64,000 nucleotides of DNA from Halioxenophilus sp033283405 (GTDB lineage Bacteria > Pseudomonadota > Gammaproteobacteria > Pseudomonadales > Cellvibrionaceae), in contig NZ_JAWMQR010000013.1 in NCBI RefSeq assembly GCF_033283405.1, positions 1 through 64,000 of the forward strand, in the 5' to 3' direction. Below are positions 51,475 through 60,685 of the stretch, piece by piece. The notes beneath the pieces are model-generated. The model had not been told where the DNA came from. It ran no database searches and was given only the letters and a program-made list of their open reading frames with translations. The position numbers and the translations under genes are program-made. Position 1 is the stretch's first letter, and each line of letters starts with the position of its first letter.

Positions 51475-52349
51475 CGTAATTCCTTACTGCAATAGGCCTG
51501 CAACTGCCGGGTGAGGCGGCGCAGGAGTTCAGATTTTACCGTCCAGGTGTGCCAGTAGAGGGGCACCTGCACGGGCGTGTCCGGGGTGAGTTTAACCAAT
51601 CGGCCGCTGGCCAAGTGTGCCTGGCACTGCAGCTCGGGCACCAGCCCCCAGGCCAGCCCGCGCAGAATGAAGTCGAGGTAACTCTGCGTGGAGGGGATCT
51701 GGTGGTAGGCGTAGTCGCTGGTGCGTATCTGCCAGTTGCGTGCCAGAAAGTTGGCCTGCAACTGGTCTTTGGGGCTGTAGTGCAACGCCGGTGCCGCCAG
51801 GAAGCCCGCTTTGTTGGCACCCTCGGCAAAGTAGTGCTGAGCGAAGCCGGGAGTGCCAACGCAGTGGTAGGTCATGGTACCCAGGGCAAAGGCGTCGCAA
51901 CCGGCGATGGTTTTGGCCTCGGCACTGACCGCGCCGGAGACCTCGCCGGCGCGCAAAAAGCGCAGGGTCTCGTCCTGGTCGTCGACGCGCAGATCGAGCA
52001 GCAGCCCTTCGCGTTTGACAAATGCCTCCACGGCACCAAAAAACCAGGTGGCCAGGCTGTCGGCGTTAATGCCGATGGTAAGCGTCTGCCAGGGCTCGGC
52101 TTCGCTCTGGAACACCTCTGCCTCCAGCAGCTGCGCCTGGCGGTAGAAGTGCATCAGCCGCTGGCCCATGGCGGTGGGCTGGGGTGGCGTGGAGCGCACC
52201 AGCAGGGTCTGCCCCAACTGCTGCTCCAGCTGTTTGATGCGCTGGCTCACCGCGGACTGGGAGATATGCAGCTGGCTGGCCGCCTGCTCGAAGCTGGCGG
52301 TCTCCAACACCTTGGCCAGGGCCTGCAAATGACGATTAACCAGCTTCAT
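51471..52349 (-). CDS. argP: LysR-type regulator ArgP
   Basis: 292 residues. The winged-helix N-terminus L-Q-A-L-A-K-V-L-E-T-A-S-F-E-Q-A-A and S-Q-S-A-V-S-Q-R-I-K-Q-L-E closely resembles E. coli ArgP, and L-L-V-R-S-T-P-P-Q-P-T matches its R-T-x-P-P-R-P-T. The C-terminal domain should bind arginine or lysine. It is divergent from the LysE/ArgO exporter gene (115-bp gap), the target of ArgP in E. coli. Unlike the usual case it is followed by two coupled genes (GNAT, sulfotransferase). Confidence 0.92.
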   Translation of the reverse strand: MKLVNRHLQALAKVLETASFEQAASQLHISQSAVSQRIKQLEQQLGQTLLVRSTPPQPTAMGQRLMHFYRQAQLLEAEVFQSEAEPWQTLTIGINADSLATWFFGAVEAFVKREGLLLDLRVDDQDETLRFLRAGEVSGAVSAEAKTIAGCDAFALGTMTYHCVGTPGFAQHYFAEGANKAGFLAAPALHYSPKDQLQANFLARNWQIRTSDYAYHQIPSTQSYLDFILRGLAWGLVPELQCQAHLASGRLVKLTPDTPVQVPLYWHTWTVKSELLRRLTRQLQAYCSKELR

Positions 52350-52464
52350 AAGAAAAATTAATGACTGCTAAAAATAATTAGATTGATTGAATCCGGCAGT
52401 CTCCTAAACTGGCGCCCGCTTGTCCAGCCCGCTGGTGGTTGGCAGAGGATTTTGAGGAGCAGTT

Positions 52465-53070
52465 GTGAGTAGTTTGTTACCGGTGTTCCAGGGCTATTCG
52501 TTGACCCTGGGGCTCATCATGGCGATTGGCGCCCAGAATGCCATGTTGTTGGCGCAGAGCCTGAAGAATCAGCATCAATGGTTGATGGCGGCCATCTGCA
52601 TTGTGATTGACGTGGCGCTGATTGTGGCCGGGGTGTTTGGTTTGAGTCTGCTGTTGCAGCAGGCGCCGCAGCTGTTGTTGTGGTTTAAATGGGGCGGCGC
52701 GCTTTTCCTGGCCTGGTATGGCTTTACCGCCTTTCGCCAGATACGCAAGAACCACCACCTGCAGACGGGTGACGCCGTGGCCAGCGCCCGGCGGGCGATT
52801 ATTCTGGCTACGCTGGCGGTATCGCTGCTCAACCCCCACGTCTATCTCGATACCGTGATTTTGGTGGGCTCGGTGGGGGCGCAGCTGCCCGCTGTCGAGC
52901 GCTTCTGGTTTGTACTCGGTGCCTCGGCCGCCTCGGCCACTTGGTTTGTGTCGCTCTGCGTCGCCGGCCGGCTGCTGCAGCCGGTCTTTCAAAAGCCCCG
53001 TGCCTGGCAGGTGTTGCATGGCTTGGTGGGCAGCACCATGTGGGCGATTGCGTTGTCGCTGGTGTTGTGA
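52465..53070 (+). CDS. argO: LysE/ArgO-type basic amino acid exporter
   Basis: 201 residues, about six membrane helices. The family motif M-A-I-G-A-Q-N-A-M-L-L lies in the first helix, and S-L-L-N-P-H-V-Y-L-D-T is the second conserved loop. Exports arginine and/or lysine; regulated by ArgP in relatives. Start GTG at 52465 after GAGGAGCAGTT. Confidence 0.93.
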   Translation: MSSLLPVFQGYSLTLGLIMAIGAQNAMLLAQSLKNQHQWLMAAICIVIDVALIVAGVFGLSLLLQQAPQLLLWFKWGGALFLAWYGFTAFRQIRKNHHLQTGDAVASARRAIILATLAVSLLNPHVYLDTVILVGSVGAQLPAVERFWFVLGASAASATWFVSLCVAGRLLQPVFQKPRAWQVLHGLVGSTMWAIALSLVL

Positions 53071-53095
53071 GTGCGGTTTGGTCAGATGGTTTGGC

Positions 53096-54514
53096 CTAGA
53101 GGTCGTCGCCCAGGCTCGGGCGGCGGTTGAAGCGGGCCAGCGGGTTGTGCTCGGCCTCGCGCAGCTGCTCCTCTTTGAGTTTGGCGTCTAGCTTGGTCAG
53201 GAAGGTGCGGTAGCTGGCGGCCTTGTGTTCCAGGGAGGGGATGCGGTCGAGAGCGTTGGCCAACAGCATATAGGCGTCGCGGATCAGCTGTTTGTCGGTG
53301 TGCTGCTTGTGAAAATTGTTCAACACCGCCACCACTGCGCGGTAGTCGCCCAGGTTCATCATGATCTGGCCTAAGCGGATGGCCAGCTCCGGTGTCTCTG
53401 GCTGGTAGTTGGGGCAGCTTTTAATGATCTCCCGGTAGATGTTGGCCACCGCAAATTCGTCATCCCGGGCCATCAGCCGCGGCAGGAACTGATCGGCGTA
53501 GCGGGCCAACTGCTTGGCTTCGCCCACCCGGCACATCAGGCGCAGACACTTCTCCCACATAGCCAGGTTGGCGGCGTGTTTGGGCAGGAGCTCGCGGTAG
53601 AGGTCGAGGGCGTGCTGGTAGTAGCCCTCCTTGACCAGTACCTCAATCCGGGCCAGGTCGATTTCGGTATCGGAGCGGGGCTCGCGGGTGTAGTCGCTGT
53701 CGGCGGTGTAGAAGCCCAAGGCATCCTGCTTTTGGAAGACCAGGTAGCCCATCAGGTGAAATACCACCACGGTGTAGTAGTTGGAGATCAGGTTCTGGGC
53801 AAAGAACTGGATGTGGCGGTGGCCTTCGCCAATCAGGGCGCTGAGCACCTCCACCGAGGCCATCATGATGAAAATAAAGAGCAGCATGATGATGTAGGCG
53901 GCACCGCTGGAGGAGATAAGCCGCAGTACATTGGTGGGACTGACCGCCTCGGCCAGGTTGCCATTGATGGCCAGCAGAATAATGATGGCGGGCACCACGA
54001 ACAACATCACCAGGCCCAGCAAAAAGGCCATTTCCGCGCCCAGCAGGCGGCCGGCGGCACTGATGGCACCGCCCGCTAAAAAGAGAATGACAAACAGCTG
54101 CAGCAGCAGTTTGAAGCCGCCATGAAAGCTCTCCTGAAAGTTGGGCGCCTGCAGATGGCCGTTGGCGGTCTGCTCCAGGCAGTGGAAGCTGTAGCTGGTC
54201 ATCAACAGGATGGGGAGCAGAACAAACCAGAGGTTGTAGGTGCCAAACACCGCCAGCAGCGAGGCCCCGGCAATCACCAGCAGTGACTGCGTCGAGAGCG
54301 GGTAGCGGTAGATCTTATCGAGCCGCCGCCAGAAGGGTTCGACGGTGTGGGCGGCGCCCAGAAAAGTCATCGATTTGTTGCAGATAAAGCAGCGGCGGCC
54401 ATCATCGTCGTTGGTGGCTGGCTTCTCATCACAGCATTTATCACAGGTGTGCGTTTGGCAGTGCTTGCAATAGAAGAGCGCTGGCACCAGCGGGTGATAT
54501 TTGCAGTGGCTCAT
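53096..54514 (-). CDS. Zinc-ribbon/B-box-like membrane protein with C-terminal TPR-like repeats
   Basis: 472 residues. The N-terminus is cysteine/histidine rich (C4, H7, then C-K-H-C, C-D-K-C-C and C-F-I-C), a B-box-like zinc finger on the cytoplasmic side. About five membrane helices follow (residues about 75-270). The C-terminal 200 residues are helical repeats, with E-V-L-V-K-E-G-Y-Y-Q-H-A-L-D-L-Y and L-I-R-D-A-Y-M-L-L-A. No named family recognised. The gene is directly downstream of the rhomboid gene (4-bp gap), so the two probably work together. Confidence 0.75.
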   Translation of the reverse strand: MSHCKYHPLVPALFYCKHCQTHTCDKCCDEKPATNDDDGRRCFICNKSMTFLGAAHTVEPFWRRLDKIYRYPLSTQSLLVIAGASLLAVFGTYNLWFVLLPILLMTSYSFHCLEQTANGHLQAPNFQESFHGGFKLLLQLFVILFLAGGAISAAGRLLGAEMAFLLGLVMLFVVPAIIILLAINGNLAEAVSPTNVLRLISSSGAAYIIMLLFIFIMMASVEVLSALIGEGHRHIQFFAQNLISNYYTVVVFHLMGYLVFQKQDALGFYTADSDYTREPRSDTEIDLARIEVLVKEGYYQHALDLYRELLPKHAANLAMWEKCLRLMCRVGEAKQLARYADQFLPRLMARDDEFAVANIYREIIKSCPNYQPETPELAIRLGQIMMNLGDYRAVVAVLNNFHKQHTDKQLIRDAYMLLANALDRIPSLEHKAASYRTFLTKLDAKLKEEQLREAEHNPLARFNRRPSLGDDL

Positions 54515-54518
54515 GGTT

Positions 54519-55982
54519 TCATCCCTGATACTTTATGCCAGAATCCATTGAGGCCTGAATCAGCGAATCGGCCAGCTGAGTATACTCGGCCTTTTTGTTG
54601 ATCACCCCCTGGCGTTCGTAATAGTGCGCCAGACGTCGGGCCAGTTTGGCGATAATGGCCTCACGAAATCCCTGGTCGAACAGGTAATTGAGAATCGCCT
54701 CGCTCTGCTTGTAGTGGTCGATATCGAGAAAGCGCATACCAATCTGGGCGAGGATTGGCTTTTCGATTTGCATTCGCTGGGCTTCGGTGAGTGTTCGCCA
54801 CCACTGTTCGATGCTCTCATCCAAACGTTCGAATTTCCGGTTCTGGCGAATGCACTCCTCTAGAAATTCCGCTTTTGACTCGCCACCGAGGGCGTTGACC
54901 AGATTCAATTTGATCTTCCATAGGCGGGTGGCGTCGTGGCTCGACTGTGCCAGCATAGCGTCGAGCAGAGCCAGTGCCCGCTCAAACTGGTAGTCGGCAA
55001 TGGCGCGGTAGACCTTATCCAAGGCCTGGGCCTCCTGGTCGACCGACTGGTCCTCTTCCAAGTAGTCGGTATTGATGCTCTCCTGCTGCCAGCGCATGAG
55101 ATACCAGACCAGCAGAAAACCGGTGCTAAAGCCCCCCACATGGGCCGTGTAGGCGATATTGGCGCCGTCGTTGGCCAGCCACTGGATCAGTTCGATGACG
55201 ATGTAAAGTGGCAGCAGCCAGAGGGCGGGGGCACGGAAGTAGCCCACCACCACAAACGCCCAATAGAAGAACTCAATTTTTTTCAGACGGAAGAGGGTGA
55301 CGTACATCGCCATCACCGCCGAGATAGCACCGCTGGCACCCACCAGGTAACTGGTCTCATCCGAGAAGAGATTGGTGAGGTAGAAAAAGAGGCCGCCACC
55401 GATACCGCCGAGCAGGTAAAAGAGCAGGAAGCGGCGGGAGCCCAGGCTCGCCTCCACGGCAAAGCCGCAGATAAACAGAAACACCATGTTGCCGATCAGA
55501 TGCATCCAGCCGCCGTGCAGAAACTGATGGCTGATCAGGTCGACCAGACTCAGGTGGCTGGTATCGAGGCCAAACGCCCGGTAGCTGAGGCTGTTGACCT
55601 GTTTGCGCAGGGCGCTGCGCTGCTCGCTCCAGGTCAGTTCCTGGCGGTTGTTGGTGGCGTAAAACTGGATGGTGGAGTCGATGTAGCGGTCGAACTCCGG
55701 GTCGAACGCCATCTCGGCCAGAACTTCGTCCGGCCAGTTCTGCCACCGTTCCTGCAGCTCGGCTTCAGTGGTGTCGCCCGCTTTCATGGCGAAGTTCTGA
55801 AAGGCGGGCCACTCCCAATCGGGCAGCTCGCTGGCTTGGTAGTAGTCGAGGGCGGCTTTGAAGGCGCGCTGGTCGTGGCTGTGGCTAAAGAGAAATACGA
55901 CCAGGTTGATTACCAACAGCGCCAGAACAACCAGCGGTGGGCGGTGCCAATCGATCTTTTTTTCGGTGGGTAGTATGACCAT
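54519..55982 (-). CDS. Rhomboid intramembrane serine protease with C-terminal helical repeats
   Basis: 487 residues. One early helix (about 15-35), a soluble loop, then the rhomboid core: L-H-G-G-W-M-H-L-I-G-N-M-V-F, the catalytic Ser in L-V-G-A-S-G-A-I-S-A-V (G-x-S-G) and the catalytic His in Y-T-A-H-V-G-G-F-S-T-G. The C-terminal 200 residues are TPR-like helices (A-I-A-D-Y-Q-F-E-R-A-L-A-L-L-D), an uncommon addition. Rhomboids cleave membrane helices of partner proteins; the adjacent zinc-ribbon/TPR membrane protein is a candidate partner or substrate. Confidence 0.9.
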   Translation of the reverse strand: MVILPTEKKIDWHRPPLVVLALLVINLVVFLFSHSHDQRAFKAALDYYQASELPDWEWPAFQNFAMKAGDTTEAELQERWQNWPDEVLAEMAFDPEFDRYIDSTIQFYATNNRQELTWSEQRSALRKQVNSLSYRAFGLDTSHLSLVDLISHQFLHGGWMHLIGNMVFLFICGFAVEASLGSRRFLLFYLLGGIGGGLFFYLTNLFSDETSYLVGASGAISAVMAMYVTLFRLKKIEFFYWAFVVVGYFRAPALWLLPLYIVIELIQWLANDGANIAYTAHVGGFSTGFLLVWYLMRWQQESINTDYLEEDQSVDQEAQALDKVYRAIADYQFERALALLDAMLAQSSHDATRLWKIKLNLVNALGGESKAEFLEECIRQNRKFERLDESIEQWWRTLTEAQRMQIEKPILAQIGMRFLDIDHYKQSEAILNYLFDQGFREAIIAKLARRLAHYYERQGVINKKAEYTQLADSLIQASMDSGIKYQG

Positions 55983-56030
55983 TGGCGCTCTTTATAGTGG
56001 TTTTCTGGTCGCGTCTGAATGGGTGGCTAG

Positions 56031-56185
56031 GGCCTGTTAACACTAATTTAGCACCTCTGTTGAGCTTGAAATGAGCTCGAACTAGGCGCGAGCCGCGTAG
56101 TTTGGTGGGCCCAAATCAGCGGCTGGCGCCTAGCTGGACAAAAAACTGACCTCCAGCAGTGGTGCTAAATTAGTGTTAACAGGCC
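56031..56185. mobile_element. 155-bp MITE with CTAG target duplication
   Basis: Terminal inverted repeats of 25 bp are perfect: left 56031-56055 begins GGCCTGTTAACACTAATTTA, right 56161-56185 is its exact reverse complement. The element is flanked by CTAG at 56027-56030 and 56186-56189, the 4-bp YTAR-type duplication known from IS5-group elements. An internal dyad (CTAGGCGC... with ...GCGCCTAG, one mismatch over 15 bp) lets most of it fold as one hairpin. It is too short to encode a transposase, so it would move in trans. It lies between the rhomboid and tolC genes. Confidence 0.88.
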
Positions 56186-56349
56186 CTAGAATTTCTGGTG
56201 CTATAGGCAGGGTCTAATTCCGCCGGCGAGTTATTAGCTTAGTGGTTCCAATGGGCTTGGCAAGTGCTTTCTAGGGGCGGGGGCAATATAGAGGGGAGAT
56301 GATTTAGCAGGGAGTCACGCCCGGGCGGTGTCCGGGCGTGGTACAGGGG

Positions 56350-57690
56350 TTACTCGTAGCTGGAGCGGGCCTTGGGTTTGCCGGCGTCGAGCCACTGGTT
56401 GAGGTCTTGGATATCCAGCGGCGCGAGGGTGCCTGCGGTCTGCTTCAACACCAGAGTATCGATGATGTAGTTGTAGAGCGCGTTGTAGTAGTCACTGCGC
56501 GCCTGGAACACACCCTGTTGCGCGTTTAAGACATCGACGAAGTCGCGGGTGCCCACTTCATAACCGGCCTGGGTTGCCTCCAGGGAGCTCTCGCTGGAGA
56601 TAATCGCCTGTTGCCGGGCAGCCACCGTGGCGACGTCGGTGATCACACTCAGATGCTGGGAGCGGGCCGACTGCACAATCTCACGCTTGGTCTGCAGATA
56701 GGACTCCTGGGCCAGCTGGTACTGCGAGGCCGCCTGCCGGCGCTGGGCGCTGATGCCACCGCCGCTGTAGAGCGGCACGCTCAGCGTGATCGCAAAGCCG
56801 GAGCGCTCCTCGTCGACATCGCCCTCCAGATCATCGGTGGTAGAGCTTTGCAGAGCGGCGCTGACGGTGGGCGCGTGGTTGGCGCGGGCAGCACGGGCGT
56901 TTTGGCGGGCCGCTTCGGCGGCCAGCTCGGTCGCTTTCAGCTGGTTGTTGTTGGTCAGGGCGAAATCGACCCATTGATTGCGATCAGTGGGTACCGGCTC
57001 AGTGACCGGGAAGTCGTCGGCCAGCGAGGAGACCTGGTCGTGGGTGCTGCCGGTAATCACTTCCAGGGCATCGTAGGCCACCCCTAGGCGGTTGCGGTCG
57101 GCCAGAGTGTCGGCGCGGGCACTGTCGTAACTGGCCTGGGCATTGTGGACGTCGGTGATAGCGGTAAGACCCACCTCAAAGCGTTGTTGGGTTTGTTCCA
57201 ACTGATGTTTCAACGCCTTCTCGCGGGCGATGGAGTTGTCGAGCACATCGGCGGCACGCAGCACATTAAAGTAGGCGTTGGCCACGCGCAGAATAAAAGA
57301 CTGCTGATCGGCGGCGAACTGGGCGGTGGCCTGTTGGCTCAGCTGTATCCCCCGGCGGTAGGTAAACCAGGCGTTCAGATCAAACAGCGGTTGCGCCAGC
57401 GAGACGGTGTACTCCATGTCGCGGATAGGGATGGTGACATCCTGGCCGCTGACTACGGTGTCGTAGTCGAAATCGGAGTAGGTCGCTTTGGCCGAGATCT
57501 GCGGTAACAGGCCGGAGCGGGCCAGGGGCTTGGCTTGCAATCCAGCTTCATAGGCGGCGGTATCGGCCTTTAAGCGGTGTTCATTTTCCAGAGCCTGTTG
57601 GTAAACCTCTTGCAGGTCGACCGCCTGTGCCAACCAGGGCGCAGCCAGCAGTGCAAGGCCAAAGAGGTATTTGGCGGGTTTTTTAGTCAT
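56350..57690 (-). CDS. tolC: TolC family outer membrane channel
   Basis: 446 residues. A signal peptide ends at W-L-A-Q-A (about residue 23). The mature protein starts V-D-L-Q-E-V-Y-Q-Q-A-L-E-N-E-H, and the body has two coiled-coil/strand repeats typical of TolC, such as V-G-L-T-A-I-T-D-V-H-N-A-Q in the first and V-G-T-R-D-F-V-D-V-L-N-A-Q in the second. It forms the outer-membrane exit duct for efflux pumps and type I secretion. Divergent from the nudF group as in E. coli. Confidence 0.95.
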   Translation of the reverse strand: MTKKPAKYLFGLALLAAPWLAQAVDLQEVYQQALENEHRLKADTAAYEAGLQAKPLARSGLLPQISAKATYSDFDYDTVVSGQDVTIPIRDMEYTVSLAQPLFDLNAWFTYRRGIQLSQQATAQFAADQQSFILRVANAYFNVLRAADVLDNSIAREKALKHQLEQTQQRFEVGLTAITDVHNAQASYDSARADTLADRNRLGVAYDALEVITGSTHDQVSSLADDFPVTEPVPTDRNQWVDFALTNNNQLKATELAAEAARQNARAARANHAPTVSAALQSSTTDDLEGDVDEERSGFAITLSVPLYSGGGISAQRRQAASQYQLAQESYLQTKREIVQSARSQHLSVITDVATVAARQQAIISSESSLEATQAGYEVGTRDFVDVLNAQQGVFQARSDYYNALYNYIIDTLVLKQTAGTLAPLDIQDLNQWLDAGKPKARSSYE

Positions 57691-58194
57691 GCGTCATTGC
57701 CTTTTGAATTTCGAATTCAATGTTCGAGTTCTGGCTATTGGGGCCAGAGATAATGTTTAGCCAGTGGTAAGTGGCTACCTGTCTCCATGTGTAAAAAGCC
57801 CGGGTAAGTTCGCCGAAGCGACAGCCAGTACCAGTGCGCAGATGAAGCTGTTGGCCGAAGAAGCCCTTGGACGAAGGCTATCGCCAAAAGGTTGCACTGG
57901 ATTGGCGTGGAGTTAAAAGTATTGGGTATTCGGTGGGCTTTGTGTTTCTATCGTTCGCTCAGCACAGTTGTAAAGTAAATTGTGTTGCCAAAATCTGGCT
58001 ATTTCGTGTTACCAAAGTTTGGTTATGTTGAACCAGCAAGCGATGGGTGGCTCCTGGTAATTATTGCGGGAGAGTTACTGGCACCCGAATACCGCGCGGC
58101 GGCTAGTATAACGCCATAAAGGGCTTTTCTGAAAGACGTTCAAACAGTGGCGAGCACTCAAAATTATTTTTGATCGCGGGTTGCAGGCGAGGCT
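57691..58194. promoter_or_regulatory. tolC/nudF divergent intergenic region
   Basis: 504 bp. The nearest part to tolC has TTCGAATTCAATGTTCGAG. A GC-richer middle (57800-57920) looks coding-like in one short frame, but no gene was recognised. The region contains the tandem sites at 57982-58029. No promoter could be fixed with certainty. Confidence 0.4.
57982..58029. repeat. Two tandem 24-bp sites with CCAAA-N-TTTGG dyads
   Basis: Unit 1 (57982-58005) and unit 2 (58006-58029) share GTGTT-CCAAA-TGG-TAT positions. Unit 2 contains a perfect CCAAA-G-TTTGG palindrome, unit 1 the imperfect CCAAAATCTGG. The phasing (24 bp) fits two adjacent operator sites for a dimeric regulator of tolC and/or nudF (inference). 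Confidence 0.5.
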
Positions 58195-58800
58195 ATGAAT
58201 AAGTTTTCACCGGCGGATGTGGAGCAGTTACAGCTGCGGGAGAGTTATCGTGGGTTTTTTAAAATATTGACCTACACCCTGCGCCACCGCCTCTTTGCCG
58301 GCGGCTGGAGCCAGCCGCTGCGGCGCGAGCTGTTTGAGCGGGGCCACGCCGCCGCGGCGCTGCTGTATGACCCGGCGCACGACCTGATTGGATTGATCGA
58401 GCAGTTTCGCGTCGGCGCCATGGCCGCTGGCATCAACCCCTGGTGCTTTGAGGTGGTGGCCGGCATGATTGATGGCGATGACTCAGCGGAGTCGACCATT
58501 CGTCGGGAGCTGATCGAAGAGGCGCAGTTCATCCCGGATAGACTACTGAAAATCTGCTCCTATCTCTCCAGTCCCGGCGGCACCAGCGAACGCATCGAAC
58601 TCTACTGCGCGCTGGGTGACCTGTCATCCGCCGCAGGCATTTTTGGGTTGGATGACGAAGCGGAGGATATCCAACTGCACGTACTGCCGGCCGAGACGGT
58701 GTTTGCCGACCTCTATAATGAACGTTATAGCAATGCGGCCACGCTCATTGGCTTGCAGTGGTTGCAGGCGAACCGTTTGAGCTTGATCGAGGAACAGTGA
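58195..58800 (+). CDS. nudF: ADP-ribose pyrophosphatase
   Basis: 201 residues. Nudix hydrolase splitting ADP-ribose to AMP and ribose 5-phosphate. The Nudix box is A-G-M-I-D-G-D-D-S-A-E-S-T-I-R-R-E-L-I-E-E-A, followed by the family's S-S-P-G-G-T-S-E-R (Y-x-S-P-G-x-x-x-E in relatives). First gene of the nudF-yqiB-cpdA-yqiA-parE series conserved with E. coli. Confidence 0.94.
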   Translation: MNKFSPADVEQLQLRESYRGFFKILTYTLRHRLFAGGWSQPLRRELFERGHAAAALLYDPAHDLIGLIEQFRVGAMAAGINPWCFEVVAGMIDGDDSAESTIRRELIEEAQFIPDRLLKICSYLSSPGGTSERIELYCALGDLSSAAGIFGLDDEAEDIQLHVLPAETVFADLYNERYSNAATLIGLQWLQANRLSLIEEQ

Positions 58801-58991
58801 TACCTTTGTCAGCGCACTTTTTGTTGATCTATTTTTAACCAGGACGGTTTTACCAGAGCGGCTTTTAATTAGGACGGCTTTTAATTAGGACAGTATCGGC
58901 CACCCAGTTTGAATGCGATGGCGCCAACTAACGGACCATGCCGTCGCGCGGCATCAAGGGGGATTTTCCAATCAACTATCCAATCAACCAG

Positions 58992-59453
58992 ATGAAACAG
59001 CGGGTATTGCGCAAAGCGCAGTACGCGGTGGACCTGCGCACCCAGCAGGCTGAGTGTGAGGCCAACTATCTGCGCCTGTGCAAGTTGTTGCCCGACCTCT
59101 CCGAGCGGGAGCTGTGGGAGTATTCGGTGGAGGGCAAAAGCCACAAGACCTCGCAACGGGTGCAGTTGAAGCTACTCGACAGCGCCCGCTATACCACCAC
59201 CGTTGAGGTGCAGCAGATGGATGCCAGCCACCCTTATGAACAGGAGCGGGTGTTGCGCGTTCGCCTCTATCATGATGCCAAAATGGCGGAGGTCGTCTCC
59301 TGGGGGCGGCACTGGAATACCCGTTCCCGCTATCACTACCCCAACGAAGCCATGCATCAGCAGGATGAAAAGTTTCAACTTAACCGGTTCCTGGGGGAGT
59401 GGTTATCACATTGCCTCGCCAGAGGGCGAGTTATCTCTACTATTGCCGGTTGA
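58992..59453 (+). CDS. yqiB: DUF1249 family protein (YqiB-like)
   Basis: 153 residues from the ATG at 58992; an in-frame ATG at 58938 exists, but the start at M-K-Q-R aligns better with E. coli YqiB. Neither has a strong ribosome site. The conserved core L-R-L-C-K-L-L-P-D, A-R-Y-T-T-T-V-E-V-Q-Q, V-R-L-Y-H-D-A-K-M-A-E-V and Y-H-Y-P-N-E-A-M-H-Q-Q-D-E-K is intact. Function unknown in the family. It keeps its conserved place between nudF and cpdA. Confidence 0.92.
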   Translation: MKQRVLRKAQYAVDLRTQQAECEANYLRLCKLLPDLSERELWEYSVEGKSHKTSQRVQLKLLDSARYTTTVEVQQMDASHPYEQERVLRVRLYHDAKMAEVVSWGRHWNTRSRYHYPNEAMHQQDEKFQLNRFLGEWLSHCLARGRVISTIAG

Positions 59454-59658
59454 GTCGAAAGATTCCCGCTCTTTTCTGGTCCACTTTGGTGCGCTCTGGC
59501 CTAAAAATGTCGACTGCTGCAAAAATTCGACAAATAGGTGTTTAGTTTTCAGTCAACTGTTTTAGCCTCTCAGAATTACCTGTTTATAATTGCAGGTGAA
59601 TCTGGCACATGCTTTTTTCGACTCGGCATAGATATAAGTCAACTGAGCAAAACACTCT

Positions 59659-60447
59659 ATGTATTTTCAACGCGATACCATTCGGATAGCGCAGATCAGC
59701 GACCCCCACCTGGGTAAGAACCCGGGGGATTGTCTGCTGGGCGTCGATACCGATCGCAGCTTGAATGACGTGCTGTCACAGTTGCCCGAACATGATCTGG
59801 TGATTGCCTCTGGTGATCTCTCCAATGATGGCAGCCCCGAGTCCTATCGCCGCTTTGCCGATACCCTCGCTCATGCCGGTATTAATAGCTGGTCCTGCCT
59901 GCCCGGCAACCACGACGACGAGCAGGTTATGCAGCGTGTGCTGGGCCCTGAGGTGGTCAATCGGGTAATGGTGCACGACTCCTGGTTGCTGGTACTGCTC
60001 AATTCCCGGGTGCCCGGCTACGAGTACGGCAATTTGAGTGACCGCGAGCTGGCCTTTCTCGATAAAGCCCTCTCCCGCAACAGCAACATGAACGCCATGG
60101 TGTTTTTGCACCATCAACCGGTACCGGTAGGCTGTCGCTGGTTGGATCAATACATCGTGCGCTCCGCCGATCGTTTCTTCAGTGTGCTGGACCGCCACGA
60201 CAATGTCCGCGCCGTTGCCTGGGGCCATGTGCATCAGGATTTCCAAACCATACGCAATGGTGTTCAGCTGTTTGGCACCCCCTCTACCTGTGCCCAGTTC
60301 AAACCCAATAGTGACGACTTCGCTGTCGATACCGCCATGCCCGGCTATCGCCTGTTTGAGCTGCACCGCGACGGTGGCATCAGTACACAGGTGAACCGCG
60401 TTGGTGTGAGAGACTACAACATCGATCTGGCCTCCTGCGGTTACTGA
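59659..60447 (+). CDS. cpdA: 3',5'-cyclic-AMP phosphodiesterase
   Basis: 262 residues. Metallophosphoesterase motifs in order: I-S-D-P-H-L, A-S-G-D-L-S, P-G-N-H-D-D, L-H-H-Q-P and W-G-H-V-H, all metal ligands present. Hydrolyses cAMP to AMP and so lowers CRP-cAMP signalling. Conserved position in the parE group. Confidence 0.94.
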   Translation: MYFQRDTIRIAQISDPHLGKNPGDCLLGVDTDRSLNDVLSQLPEHDLVIASGDLSNDGSPESYRRFADTLAHAGINSWSCLPGNHDDEQVMQRVLGPEVVNRVMVHDSWLLVLLNSRVPGYEYGNLSDRELAFLDKALSRNSNMNAMVFLHHQPVPVGCRWLDQYIVRSADRFFSVLDRHDNVRAVAWGHVHQDFQTIRNGVQLFGTPSTCAQFKPNSDDFAVDTAMPGYRLFELHRDGGISTQVNRVGVRDYNIDLASCGY

Positions 60448-60685
60448 TTTCAGTGCGCCGTGGGCGGTGATCTTTCCGCTTCGATTCGACGCCAGCGCAA
60501 TTTTTCTCCTGTCATAGCCTCTGCTGCCGCCAGATCCAGTACAAGAGTGTGTACCAAGTGGTCCAGCATCGGCATCGAACTTTAATTCCCGGCGTAATGT
60601 GCTAAGTTAGCCAAATCCACGTGGGCTAATCCTTCATCCATACCAATAACCCAGTAACTCATGACGAGGCAGGGACACCCAAAGC

